Assembly: GCA_012934845.2 (NCBI GenBank)
Contig: WNNJ02000927.1
Location: 1-64,000, forward strand
DNA: 64,000 nt
Direction: 5' to 3'
Source of the DNA: Pomphorhynchus laevis
Taxonomy: Eukaryota; Acanthocephala; Palaeacanthocephala; Echinorhynchida; Pomphorhynchidae
Positions 21,661-33,870 of the stretch are shown here, piece by piece (the stretch's first letter is position 1; each line of letters opens with the position of its first letter). Under the pieces are notes generated by a model. That model was not told the DNA's origin. It made no database searches and worked only from the letters and a program-made list of their open reading frames with translations. A program made the position numbers and the translations under genes.

Positions 21661-22675
21661 CATGGTTCGCCTCATATCTATCCGACCGTTCCTTTCGCGT
21701 CTGTTCTAATTCATCATCCTCCCCTCCCATCCCTATTTTTTGCGGGGTCCCACAAGGTTCAGTCCTAGGTCCCCTGCTTTTCTCTCTTCTGCTTGGCGAT
21801 CTATCTCCGTTTATTAAACCTTTTTCTTTTAACGTCATGCAATACGCCGATGACATCCTCATCTATGCTCATGCACCCGCACATCGCATACACGATATCG
21901 GCAATTCTGCCTCCAACTGTCTTTCTTCTATCTACGAACGTCTCTCCAATCTCCATCTCGTTCTAAACCCCGACAAGTCTAAAATAATGTGGATCCTCCC
22001 CTGTAAACCAAACATATCTCCTCCCACTGTATCTTTTGCCTCATCGATCATCCCCATAGTCCACAATCTCACTTTCTTAGGCTTCTATTTCGATGATCAC
22101 CTTCCCTTAAACCCTTTGTCCGTGACAAGGTACGCTCGTCTAGCTTAATTCTCCGTGACATCCACCGTATCCGCCCCCTTATCGACTTCCGTTCTTGTAT
22201 GTCTCTTCTTTCATCGCTTCTTTTCCCTAAAATCGATTACTGCCTTAGCCTTTTCGCCAATTCTCCAAAATCCATCATCCTACCCCTACAACGAATAATC
22301 AACACCGCCGTTCAAGTGCTCTTTCGTCTCCGTCGCTTCGACCACACATCCACATATTTTGCCCAACTCTCCTGGCCCACCATCCACATCCGCATCAAAC
22401 TCCGCCTTCTCGTAACTTTTCGTCTCATCGCTGTCGGCTCCCCATCGTTCATCAACCTTCCTTTCTTAGACGACACTAACCCCACCTCGCTATCGCTGCG
22501 TTCCCTGCATACCCTCTTACTCCACGTTCCCAATTACTCCAACAACTACGGTCTCTGATCCTTCCTCGTCGCCCTTTCCTCACCTAGAATAAGCTTCTTA
22601 TCGACGTCCGCCGCGCTCCCTCTTTTATCACATTTAAACACCTCCTCCGTTCACACCTTCTCGACACATGATTTA
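21640..22675 (+). pseudogene. LINE A reverse transcriptase, C-terminal half, and tail
   Basis: The frame after 21,640 has VAWFASYLSDRSFRVC, motif B GVPQGSVLGPLLFSLLLGDL and motif C MQYADDILIYAH (21,837), then NPDKSKIMWILP and LTFLGFYFDDHLP. A stop at 22,146 and a shift precede the tail at 22,199-22,558 (LFPKIDYCLSLFANSPKS, LPLQRIINTAVQVLFRLRR). The catalytic Asp pair is intact, but with three frame breaks in the RT region the copy is dead. Confidence 0.82.
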
Positions 22676-22859
22676 CATTTTTGTTTTGTAGTGGTCATGT
22701 AAGCGTGCGCTGGCGCGTATTTGCCACGTTAAAGAAATCTTTTTTATCCATGGGAACGGTGAGCTTACGTACGACGCCAATACCATTGACAATATGTTCC
22801 TTGATCAATTTACATTATATAGTCATAATTGTAATCATCACCATAATATAGTGATAACG

Positions 22860-24230
22860 CATTTCCCTAGTTACAATTCTTCCTTTTGATAAAGGTGCGG
22901 TACTAAAAGAACTTCAACAACTACCACGTTCGATTACTTTAGGACCAGACAACATCCCTCCAATTATTTTTTCGTGTACTTGCTTCAGTTATATAATAAC
23001 AGCATTATCGAACATCTAGAAAGTAATTGAATATTCCATTACTATCAACACGGTTTTCCTCCTGTAGATTCACTGTCACAAATCTTATATTAGCGAAAAG
23101 TGATAATGGGCTAAGCACGCCCAACCTAAAGTGGGTGCTGATATTCTGTTTTTCGATCTCAGCAAAGTCTTCGATGGAATATCATACCTACCTTGTTCTC
23201 TTTAATCAGCTGGATCAATATGGTATCAATGGAATCATTTTCAGATAAATTGTTTATTTTTACAAAGTTGTCAGACTGTTATTTTCAGTCAATGGAGCTC
23301 TGTCCAAGTCAATATATCCACACCGTGATATTTCTTAAGGATCAGTGCTCAGTCTCCTCCTCTTTATTATATTAACGAGCTTGCGAGTGCTGTATCAAGT
23401 TCCTGCAGTTTATATGCATACGATCTGAATATATTGCGGCCAATCCTCAATAATCGCGATCCAATATTACTTCTAAAAGACATCGACAATATTCTAGATT
23501 GATGTGAACAATGTGAGCTGGTTTTGAATCATGAAAACATTGAACCACCATCCTTTAGTTCGTCATATAACATAAATAGTGATGTGATCGACACCGTCTT
23601 CGAATTTCACGATCTCGGAGTGATTGCAAATGAAAATCTATCGACAAAATCACATATCGTTCACATAGTTAATTAATGCCGACGAATATTAGAGAGTATC
23701 AGAAAGATTGTTGGTCAGCTTGACCTGCCTAGTTTCAGACTAGTATATAATGCATACATCTTATCTTTGATGTTATATGTATCTTCTGCTTGCTACTCAG
23801 TGTAGAATTGAGATGAATCGTTATGAAAATATTTTGAACAAAGCAACGCACCTCGTAGCTGTCACTCGCCAACTTTCATTTACATCAAACATCAAGACTC
23901 CAGCACCAGGCGTACCTACGATTGAAAAGTCTTAAGGATATCAGATCTGTTTTTTTATGTGGCGCGGGCTCTCACAAGACAAAAAGAACACTAGGAACAT
24001 ATTTGTAGAAAAATATTCGAAATTCGCTATTGGAATAGACTACGAGGTTATCACCTCACTTTAAAGAAGCATCCTCGTCCAAAGAAAATATTTACCACTA
24101 TTGTCGACCGAACGTTGAAGCCATGGAATAAGTTACCGAGTCAAGTCGTTTAATCGTTTCTGCCCCTACAGTTAATTCCAAAGAAAAATCTACGAAATGT
24201 AATAGTAATAAACTGAACTCAGTATGATTT
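22860..24230 (+). mobile_element. Decayed CR1/Jockey-like LINE, RT portion
   Basis: Broken frames read GPDNIPPIIF (fingers), ADILFFDLSKVFDGI (motif A), SKGSVLSPLLFII (motif B with its PQG altered), and later pieces of the thumb and C-terminal tail up to about 24.2 kb (WNKLPSQVV-like near 24,125). Order and wording resemble family C at 2-1,387, but identity is low. Many stops; old copy. Confidence 0.6.
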
Positions 24231-25325
24231 TAACCTTTTTAAATTTAAAACATTTTTACCAACTCTAGCAATTGGTCTTTTCTCTTGCTTATTTCATCGA
24301 CCTTTTCTGCATGTTCCTTGGCATTCTTCGTATTAATGACATTTTAAGGTAAAACTTTCGGTCGGGTAAATCTAATTTAAGCATTATTGGTTTTTACTCA
24401 ATGCTACAATCATAAAAATTGATTTCGTTTTGCCATAGTCATCTATATATTTTGTTTTTCTATACGAAATATAACAATTATTTTACCTGTTAAAAAAATA
24501 GTTTTTTTTGTTCGAAATTTCAGCAACTACAATTGGCATTTTCAGAAATTAAATTTAGTTAATTTTTATTCAAGTAATTTTTATATGTGAACTCGTCGAC
24601 AAATTGCTGAAATTCTAATCTATTTAAAAAAATAGGTTAACATGATATTTTAATTTCTTTAAGGAGAGTGAAACCATTCCGCGTTAATTTCTTGTAATAC
24701 ATATAAGCCCGACACTAAAGAATGCCGAATGCCGTTTCGTCATCACAATGACTCATCAGTGCCAGATCCCTCCCACTACTGGATGCAGAGGAGGACTGGC
24801 ATTTCTTTAACTAATAATTATGTCGCATAGTAATAAGTGAACAGAATTTATTGACGAATATTGAAAATCTATTGTCCTTTTCCTGTTGTGGACTGATAAA
24901 GACAATATCATTGCCCAAATATTATTGCCAACATGTCATTAACAAAATAAAATTGCTAATCTTCGATGATAACACGCACATGTATAACTTTTATATATAA
25001 TGTTTTTCAAAATATTTTCTAAGCTATAATCAGTTAGTCAATATCTAATCGAATTAATATTATAATCAAAAATCATTTATGTTCAATTTATTAATAATTT
25101 GATTTGTTAGTAAATTATCACAAAAAAAAACGATTTTTTAATATTAGTAATATAAGCCGAAAAATTATCCTTTCAAAAATGCATAGTTCACTTTTCTATT
25201 ATGATAGTGCTTTGTTTTTTTGTCTTAATGATTCCTTTTTTATATTTTAATACAACAATACGAACATGTCTACTTTCTATTATTAACTTTCATTTACTTT
25301 TTCCAATAATGCATTTATTGTTCAG
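24231..25325. other. AT-rich region upstream of the FERM gene
   Basis: No coding or repeat family recognised. A short mixed-composition stretch at 24,715-24,805 stands out from the AT-rich surroundings but has no clear identity. The region would hold the promoter or a first non-coding exon of the FERM gene; no core promoter motif was convincing. Confidence 0.35.
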
Positions 25326-25413
25326 ATAAATAATGTGTTTGCGAATTAAAGGCAAACCAGAAGTTGTTATTGTAGAATTGCTTGACTTCAGAAGTTTTTC
25401 AATGACATTTACG
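25326..25413 (+). CDS. FERM gene exon 1 (start codon at 25,333)
   Basis: An acceptor TTCAG ends at 25,325 and the exon closes at ACG|GTAAGG. In-frame stops lie just upstream, so ATG at 25,333 is the likely start. Coding: MCLRIKGKPEVVIVELLD and FRSFSMTFT, the first beta-hairpin of the F1 lobe. The acceptor upstream of the start means a 5' non-coding exon or a trans-spliced leader, the latter common in flatworms. Phase 0 at the 3' end. Confidence 0.75.
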
Positions 25414-26849
25414 GTAAGGTGCTTATTAAAAAATCAGATTGTTATTTATTTAGGTTATTTATATTTTGCTTATATAATACGATATATCCAATATATACCA
25501 TATTTTATTAATAATTATGAATTAAATAATAAAATTAAACTATAGATAGTACCATGAATATTCTAATACTTTTACAAACATTTCTCGTATCAAACTGCTG
25601 AATTAGGCTGATAAAGCTATGTTTACCATTATAACTATCATTGGGCAGATGTCAAATCAGAAATTGGCTTTTATTCACATAATTAGCTTTAAGATCATGT
25701 TCTTACAGCTCATAGTGCACTGTAAAATAATAAAGCTGATTGGTATATCGGCGAATCCAGTTAAATGCCCTTTTTAAATTGTGTTGTTAGTATTTTATTT
25801 AATAAATGTAATTTTTATACTATTAGTTGAACTGTGGACACCTCCAATCGCCACGCTATATGTCAAGTCATTATATATATGTCAATTAATATAATATCTA
25901 ATGGGATTAAGTATGTACGTAATAGACTAAAATAGTCGTGTTAGCTAACAGAAGAAATTACATGTATATCTGGATTATTAAAGCTAGATTTAAACTCAAA
26001 CGTTTTTTGTTACCTTAGAACAAAAATAATTATGGTTATTTAAATAAGTGATTTATTTAAAAAAATATGGTGACTAAGCTTTATTTTCAAAGTTGCAATA
26101 GATTTGTGCATTAGCCATAACTGAAGAAGTCTTATTTAAAGGCCACAAGTTTTTTGAATAAATTTTAACCTTCCTTATATTGTTCTGGTTATAAACACTT
26201 ATTTACATTTATCTAAATATTTAAGTCTCCGTCAAATGGACCCCATAAAACAATTTCAAAGACCTAACTATTTATAATTCATTGTCTTAAGACGAAATTA
26301 GGAAAAGACAATAACTAAGAAATAAACAATGAACAAAAACAAAGAATATAAACTTAAAGTCTTCGGGATATTTCCTTTCAGTAACACTTGCTTTACAGCT
26401 TCTCATAACAATGTTTTTATATACACGACTTGAATGCCAATTTCCGGAAGAACCTAAAAATCATTTATGCAGAATACGCTGTATTTCATTGTACCATACT
26501 GCTGGACAGCTGTGTACGGGCCTAACAATTCTATCATCAGCTGGGCTGACCACCACAGTATCCGTGATTTTCTTTTTCCCTGTCTAGAGCATTGGATTCA
26601 AGAATGATAATATCGAAGCTGTGATTATTTTCGACGGTATGAAGAAATGAAGAATTGCTCGCGGTTTTTTGCTTTTAATTTGTGACCGTATTAGATTCAT
26701 TCGAATATTCATCTGGCGTGATACTTAGCCAACGTATTAAGCTTGACAATCTCTGCACTGCAGTAAATAAATATCTTCACTATTTCACAATTACTATTGG
26801 TTTTAAATGAAACATCAATTGAGGTATAGAAATCGTAAAAGAAGGTAGT

Positions 26850-27470
26850 TGCCTAGGGATGGATCTCCAGCCGACTCCAAAAAGGATGCCGTATTCCCTC
26901 ATTGCACGGCTGTGCTGATTTGTTGCATGAGCCAGCTTAATGCGCGTTTATCTCCGGTTGTCCACCTCAACCTCGAACCAAGCTATCTTAAAAACGCAGA
27001 TGCGCTGGGGCCCACCATACCTGGTGTTTCTATAGCGATGGGGACGAACAAATACTGTCGATCCTCCAAGCAGCTGTATTTGGTTTGTTTGAACTGCTCC
27101 GCGTGGGCTTCAACATTACAGCAGAAGACACCGCATGGGCGACATGACTGGCGGCTAGGGTGCTCGGTCAAGTGAAATCCCAAACGAGTATACGTCCAAC
27201 TTCCCATTGCGTAAAAGTCGCACCATCGGGTTGTTAGTCATTGTTTCGTGCTAAGCCTACTGGTTCGAGTCTGGACGATGATCCCGATCCAGCAAGAGCC
27301 ATTCTCAAAATCTCGTTGGCCGCAACATATTGATGGTGGTGACGAAATATTATCCTGTTGCAGTTTAAGGCATAAGTATTGTGCCGCGGGACCGACACTC
27401 CGCAAATACACCGATGCAATTGAACGCATTGAACACCGAGCCTCAACGCTACTGCGATAGAAATAGATCG
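26850..27470 (-). mobile_element. RLE-type LINE, C-terminal fragment (family G)
   Basis: The minus strand reads CICGVSVPRHNTYALNC then FRHHHQYVAANEILRMAL and EPVGLARNND, followed by QPDGATFTQWEVGRILVWDF. That is the knuckle, RH and (K)RPDG catalytic block of restriction-like-endonuclease LINEs. Later come YLFVPIAIETPGMVGPSASA and LSWLMQQISTAVQ, the usual C-terminal end. Several frame breaks. It differs from family B in wording. It lies in FERM intron 1, antisense to the gene. Confidence 0.7.
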
Positions 27471-28099
27471 GTAATCAAATCGTGTGCCGACGGATGTGAT
27501 CAGTAGTGCTTCAAAAAACGCTTCGGATCACTTTAAGCCTACTACGAGGAGTCGGGCTTTAGATTCTATTGGTTTTTATATCAATTGCGTTTTTGTGCTT
27601 TTGAACGTTGTAGAGTTCTTCATATCTTCACATGTGCAGCATCTTTTATCTCCACATGGTTTTGATTCGTTTTTGCTGTGTTCATTCGTTAATCGATGTA
27701 ATGTAGATTTAAACAATATATTCTTAATTTTTAATAGTAAAATAAATGTGGAGTTATTCAGTTTATTTGCCCTTTAATGCGTTTGGCTTTAACTATCACA
27801 CATTAAAAATACAGTCAACGTATCGAGTTTAAATTATAAGTCTTATCTATTGGACATTGTAATTATCTCAATGTTAACTACCTAAAAGGTCACAAACATT
27901 GGCGTTACTGATGTTCCCATTGCGTATTCTACCGCTGTACATATAGTTATCCATCGAATTAAAAAAAGATTTATTAACAAAATGACACGGAATCGCTTAC
28001 ATATAATAAAATATATGTAGCTAACATTGAGAGAATTATAAAATTAAATAGCGAAATAAGCCCTAGAATATACACCCGATGCGTTGATCTATATAAACG

Positions 28100-28690
28100 A
28101 TATGCTCTTCTTTTTCTTTTGTCGTTAATCCCGTATGATAGCGGGGTCAGCTCTCAATGAACGCGTCAACCATATTGCACGGTTGTGGTCCAGATTCGGG
28201 TGCAATGGAGCAGCTTGCAAATCATGTTTACTGTGTCAAGCCATCGCTGCTTTGGTCTACTTTGGTCTACATCGCTGCGTGGGTCTACCGGTATATTTTG
28301 GATTTGATACAATCCTCCATACGTCGATCGTGGATAACCCCATCGTCGCACGCCATTTAGCCATGTAGCATTGATCCTCGCATTCATCTGAGTACTAAGG
28401 TCACCGTCAGCCGAGAGTATCGTTTCGAACAATTGAAGCTTTCGGTCCAAATCAGGTTCATTCCATCTAGACTAATTGTGCCATTTTAATTCGGATCAGT
28501 CGTCATATACTCAGTATTTCGGTGATTCAAACGTAGACCATGCTGTGCTAATCGGTCACTCCAAAACTGGACTTGATTTTCGAGATTCGTCTTGTCGTTT
28601 TGATGCCAAGAAAACGTCATCGGCGTATAATATGGTGTATGGTGCTTGACGTTGTATCCCACTAGTTATTAAATCCATTATTGAATAAAC
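28100..28690 (-). mobile_element. RTE-like LINE fragment (family F)
   Basis: The minus strand near 28,620 has a degraded YADDVFLAS motif C, then QVQFWSDRLAQHGLRLN and TEYMTTDPN, followed by ETILSADGDLSTQMNARINA and TWLNG. These are hallmarks of the RTE-type RT thumb seen in many worms. The piece contains no motif A or B and has several breaks. It lies in FERM intron 1. Confidence 0.7.
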
Positions 28691-28699
28691 CATATGTTA

Positions 28700-29838
28700 A
28701 TATATATTATATATAATTAATATTTTTATATATAATATTTTTTATTATAGTTTTTATAAATATACATTTATCGCTCATTGTTAAATAATCGCTCATTGCA
28801 TCTTCCAGAATTTATCAAAACAAGCTGTCATCAGACTTTTTTTTATTGAAATCTCAAGATTTCTGATGATGCCAAAATAAAATCAGATCCCAATCAAGCA
28901 CATTAATATGTCGAATAGGTAAATTCATTAATCAGTCAAAGCGCACGGTTATCCGCACAAAGTGAAAGGATCCAATTCCAAATAATATATGCGGAATAAG
29001 GCACAATTTTCTCCACTGGATTATGCTTTATAGTGACTTTAGTAAGTTAGTCTAGGCAAAACCATAATCTCCTCGTTATTTCAACTATATTTCTTTCCCA
29101 AGTCTTCTATTTCTATAACTGCTACCTAAAAACCCAAAAACTTTCCCAATTACAAAAAAAATCAAAATATTTTTTACAGCTTTTTATGAAAGAACAAATC
29201 ACAAAACTAATATTTGGTAATGATAGCGTTACTTGTACTGATTTTGTTTGATTTGCTTATCGAAATCTGATATGCTTGTCAAACTCTACCTCAATTCCAG
29301 TGACGCTTGGGAGTTTAGGTACCATAATATGCCATCAATGTGCTACTGCCGTTTGGATCATCAGGACTCGGCAAATAAAAGCCAGGAACCACTTTTCCTT
29401 TATTTGATTTGTAAGACATTGATCGGGTAAAAGTTGTAACATATCAGCATATGCTATGAGTTCATGTAAACCCCTCTGTTTCTCTGGCATTTAAAATTGC
29501 TTGTTCGACACGACGTTGAATTCCTCGAACTTCTTTGACAATGAAGTTGCAGATTCATTTGCGAAATCGTATGAGCCTTATCAAGTCTAGAAACATGTGC
29601 CCTAGTCGTTTAATTCATTATTTAGAATTGGAGGCTTTCATTTTGCTCGGATAACCAGACATTTTGCTCTTCAAATCAATTTACTACTGCAACAGCATAT
29701 TGAAGGGCTGGATATGCTTAAAACAATACCAATTCAAATGCCGAATATGCTTATTTATTATTTATTTCGTTGTTAAAGTGCATGCATACAGTTACAGTGA
29801 ACAATTTTATTCTATCTATTTGCGTATATTTTCGGCAG
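28700..29838. other. FERM intron 1, distal part, no recognised feature
   Basis: AT-rich; short frames at 29,248-29,430 and 29,664-29,867 have no family resemblance. Confidence 0.4.
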
Positions 29839-29943
29839 CGAAGTCAGAAAGCCCAGGATTTATTTGATTCGGTGTTCAGTTATTTATCCTTAGAAGAAAC
29901 TGATTACTTTGGGTTAAGCTTCAATGGTTTCGATGGACTACAG
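29839..29943 (+). CDS. FERM gene exon 2 (F1 lobe)
   Basis: CGGCAG acceptor and CAG|GTATAC donor, 35 whole codons: KAQDLFDSVFSYLSLEETDY then FGLSFNGFDGLQ. This matches the family block KGQDLxDxVCxHLxLxExDYFGL almost position for position. Phase 0 at both ends. Confidence 0.9.
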
Positions 29944-30937
29944 GTATACTTTTTAATTAACTCAACCCAATCTGTAAAAGTAATAATTTGAGTTTTAATT
30001 TTCAATTTCATTAATTCTCAAAATTAGTATTTTAGAATCTTTCGATCGAATATATTTGATGAACGATAATTTTGATTGTTTATGATAAAATTGAGTATCG
30101 ATTTTCGGAATGTACATTTGGTTTTATTCTGTTAAATCAATGGGAAAAATTATTTTTACCTTATTTTAAATCTAGTTTGTCATCTTAGTAGCCTGAAATT
30201 TTTTGACATCATATATGCATTTCTTGATTATATATTGCCTCATACAGATTTCGCCGCCTCATTTACCGTTATTCATTAGTTTGATAAATTGTCTTTTAGT
30301 CAGACATAATTTTATCATGTACGATAGTCATCGTAATTCGTATATTTTGTGTGCCATTTGTCTTTTGTCTAAATTTAGTAGAAACTAAAATGCCTTTCAA
30401 GATATGCACATTTGATTTTGTAAACGTGCAGATATACGTGCAGCGTATATCTGCACGTTTTTATCTGCACGTTTTTTTGTAAAGTCTTTTGTTCTTCGCA
30501 ATTGCTATTATTATTGTATAAGCAACAAACATATGCAAAATTATATTTTAAAGTCGTTGTGAATTTGTTTAATTTTATTCGAATTTTACTTGTTAAATTT
30601 ATAAATAATTAAGATAGCCATTTAACTGTATAAACTGGCTAATTTGTCTAGCTAATTTTCTCAATTGACCCTAATCTCAGAAAATGATGCGGATAAGGAA
30701 TAGATTATTTTGCAGGCATTCCTATTCAACACATTCTAGTTAAATGCCGATGATATATTCATGTGCAGAAAAATGCACGAATTGTCAAAATATATAAAAT
30801 GATATTGTTCCTTTATTTAAAACTTTATTGTAAACGACATACATTACATCCTAAGTTTTAATTTCTATTTTTCTGTTATTTAATTTATACGGTATGTTTC
30901 TGCATTGCTTACTTTAAAATGTTTATTCATATTTTAG
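29944..30937. other. FERM intron 2
   Basis: AT-rich intron of 994 bp. Apart from the hairpin at 30,422-30,460 nothing was recognised. Confidence 0.6.
30422..30460. repeat. Perfect 17-bp hairpin in FERM intron 2
   Basis: AAACGTGCAGATATACG and its exact complement are separated by the 5-nt loop TGCAG. A third half-copy (ATCTGCACGTTTTTTT) follows at once, so two alternative pairings are possible. Confidence 0.85.
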
Positions 30938-30980
30938 CAATGGCTAGAACCAGAAAAGATACTGTTAAGTCAGCTGGCAT
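30938..30980 (+). CDS. FERM gene exon 3
   Basis: TTTTAG acceptor and T|GTATGT donor. Reads QWLEPEKILLSQLA, the WLDPxKxIxxQ block that follows FGL in FERM domains. Ends in phase 1, and the split codon joins exon 4 as TCG. Confidence 0.85.
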
Positions 30981-31118
30981 GTATGTTATATGTTTCTTCA
31001 TTGTGCTTTTGTTTTTTGTTTTAATTATATATCAAAATATTTTGATTGGGTTGAGTAAACTTTAAAATATAATCATTTCTTCCTCCTGAAATAATTTGTC
31101 TTCTCGTTGTATGTTAAG

Positions 31119-31218
31119 CGAAAACTAATAAAAATGATGATGAAATCAAACACAAAGTGCAATTCCGCGTCCGATTCTACGCATCTGATCCAACTTCACC
31201 TGACCATGAACTCACTAG
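31119..31218 (+). CDS. FERM gene exon 4 (F1-F2 junction)
   Basis: TTAAG acceptor and ACTAG|GTTTGC donor. Reads DEIKHKVQFRVRFYASDPTS and DHELTR, the FxVKFYxxDPxxLxEELTR block. Phase 1 in, phase 2 out. Reading through the donor would meet a TAA, so the splice is required. Confidence 0.9.
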
Positions 31219-31286
31219 GTTTGCTCTATTTTAACTGAAAGATAACTTTATCCTTGGTGATATTCTTACCACATTCGAAAATGTAG

Positions 31287-31384
31287 ATATATTTTCTATC
31301 TACAAGTAAAACAGGATATATACACAGGTCGCTTAAAGATTCCTGAACGTAAAGCTTCTAGTCTATTTGGATACATCCTTCAAG
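31287..31384 (+). CDS. FERM gene exon 5 (F2 lobe)
   Basis: TGTAG acceptor (68-nt intron before it) and CAAG|GTAAGG donor. Reads YIFYLQVKQDIYTGRLKIPE then KASSLFGYILQ, matching RYLFxLQLKxDIxxGRL and the following helix. Phase 2 in, phase 1 out. Confidence 0.92.
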
Positions 31385-31529
31385 GTAAGGCAATACATTT
31401 CAATAATATCATAAATGTAATTAATATTTCTTTTAAAGCCTGTTATTTTTTACACTTAAGACATATTAAATCCTGTAAATCTTACATACCATCAATTTTG
31501 AAAATTAATATACTATATATTTTTCGTAA

Positions 31530-33870
31530 TAGATTTCCAGAGCAGTATATTTAATCTGTAAAATTTAAAGATGCTATACCTCTCTCTATGTTTTAATCCT
31601 AAACACGTGTTTGCAAACTAGTCAAAGAATATCGTCACGAACCAGTTACAGAACGATCTAACCACCAACATCATCATGTACCGACGTTAGTACTCAGTAA
31701 ATCTTAAGAGCACATCACTGATCAATAACTCTTTAACATGTTGTAATAATTGTAGGGTATATAAGGAATTCAGCTGGTCGTTGAAAAATTGCACGAAACT
31801 CTTGCGAATTCATAGATCCTTACCAGTCTAACACTTTTAGAAATAGTTTCTAGAGCAGGCCATTAATCTGTTTTAATGTAAGGATGTTATACTGCTCTAT
31901 GCTTTAATCCTAAACATATGTCTGCAAACTAGTCTACGAATATCGTCACGAACCAGTTACAACACGATATAATCACCAACATTATAATACGCCAACGTTA
32001 GTATTCATTGGATCTTCAGGGGGCAGACACTGAGCACTAACGCTTCAAATTGCTGTAATACTTTGATAGCCTATAAGGAATGAATCTGATTGTTGAAAAA
32101 TTGCACTTAATTCTTGCAAATTCATAGATCATTACCGGTCTAACACATTTTGAAATAGATTCAGGGCACAGACACTGTGCACTAATGCCTTAATAAGCTG
32201 TAATACTTCGATGGTCTATAAGGAATCTAGCTGATCATGAAACAATTACAAGAAACTCTTGCGAACTCATAGATCCTTATTGATCTAGCACTTTTAGAAA
32301 TAGATTTTCAAAGCAGGTTATTAATCTGTGAAATGTAAGGATGTTATACTGCTCTATGCTTTAATCCTAAACATATGTCTGCAAACTAGTCTACGAATAT
32401 CGCCACGAACCAGTTACAACACGATCTAATCACCAACATTATAATACGCCGACGTTAGTATTCATTGGATCTTCAGGGGGCAAACACTGAGCACTAACGC
32501 TTCAAATTGCTGTATTATTTGAATAGTCTATAGAGAATTCAGCTAGTCGTTAAAAATTGTACGAAACCTGCTTGCGCATTTGTAGACTCCTTACCGATCT
32601 AACACTTTTCGAAATAGATTTACAATGCAGGTCATTTAATCTGTGAAATGTAAGGATGTTATACTGATCTGTTAGATCGTATTCTAACTGGCTCGTGATG
32701 ATATTACTACTCTAGTTTGCAAGTACATGCTTAGGATTTAAGCATAGAGCATTCTTGCATTTTACAGATAAAAAGGCCTGCTCTGGAAACTATTTCAAAA
32801 AGTGTTAGATCAATACGGAAACCATAAGTTCACAGGAATGTTTTATGTAATTTTTGAACACTAGCTGGAGTCCTTATAGACCATCCAAGTATTACAGAAT
32901 ATTGAAGTGTTATTGCTAAGTGCCTGCCCCCTGAAGATCCAATGAGTACTAAAGTCGGCGTATGATGATGTTGGTGGCTAGATCGTGCTGCAACTGGCTC
33001 ATGATGATATTCGTAGACTAGTTTGCAGACACATGTTTAGGATTAAAGCATAGAGCAGTATAACATTCATACATTTCACAGATTAATGACTTGCTCTGAA
33101 AATGTATTTTGAAAAGTGTTAGAACTGCAAGGATCTATGAATTCGCAAAAGTTTCGTGCAATTTTTTCACAACCAGCTGGATCTTTATAGACCATCCTAG
33201 TATTACAGAATGTTGAAGCATTAGTGCTCAGTGCCTGCGCCCTAAATCTATTTCGGAAAGTGTTATATCCGTAAGGATATATGAGTTCGCAAGAGTTTCG
33301 GGCAATTTTTTAACGATCAGCTGGATTACTTATAGGCCATCAAAGTATTACAGCAATTTGAAGCGTTAGTGTTCAGTGCATGCACCATGAAGATTAAATG
33401 AGTACTAACGTATGCGCATGATGATGTTGGTGATTATATCGTGTTGTAACTGGTTCTTGACGATATTCGTAGACTAGTTTGCAGACATATGTTTAGGATT
33501 AAAGCATAGAGCAGTATAGCATCCTTACATTAAAACAGATTAATGGCCTGCTCTAGAAACTATTTCTAAAAGTGTTAGAACTGCAAGTATCTATGAATTC
33601 GCAAACGTTTCGTGTAATTTTTCAACAACCAGCTGAATTCCTTATATACCCTACAATTATTACAACATGTTAAAGAGTTATTGATCAGTGATGTGCTCTT
33701 AAGATTTACTGAGTACTAACGTCGGTACATGATGATGTTGGTGGTTAGATCGTTCTGTAACTGGTTCGTGACGATATTCTTTGACTAGTTTGCAAACACG
33801 TGTTTAGGATTGAAGCATATAGCAGTATAACATCCTTACATTTCACACAATTATATTTCAAAAAGAAACA
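31530..33870. repeat. Giant intronic palindrome, about 2.3 kb, with internal tandem units
   Basis: Left and right arms of about 1.1 kb are inverted copies centred near 32,703. GCAAACTAGTC strings at 31,613, 31,923 and 32,381 pair with complements at 33,793, 33,482 and 33,026, all giving the same centre. Within each arm the same unit recurs at spacings of roughly 310 and 460 bp. No open frame and no transposase were seen. It lies in FERM intron 5. It could be a fold-back transposon or a duplicated satellite block. Confidence 0.85.

Larger units (their letters stand above)
20035..22745 (+). mobile_element. LINE family A copy 2, internally deleted
   Basis: Order: ORF1 zinc-binding start, RRM-like piece, EN-to-RT linker, RT, C-terminal tail, and the 3' terminus TATTTGCCACGTTAAAGAAA. 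The apurinic endonuclease present in copy 3 (47.7-48.3 kb) is missing, and the ORF1 region is shortened. The sequence is markedly richer in C and T than its surroundings, as in all family A copies. The clade is CR1/L2/Rex-like from RT and tail motifs. At about 2.7 kb it is shorter than the 3.7 kb of copy 3. Confidence 0.85.

Noticed and set aside
26849-27175. Plus-strand frame of 108 codons
   Set aside because: Shadow of the minus-strand LINE G protein, which reads the recognised FVPIAIET and RPDG blocks.
31219-31314. An apparent in-frame stop and a missing donor in the FERM gene (LTRFALF then TAA)
   Set aside because: This came from reading through the ACTAG|GTTTGC donor. Using the acceptor at 31,286 gives RYIFYLQVKQDIYTGRL with correct phase, so the gene is intact here.
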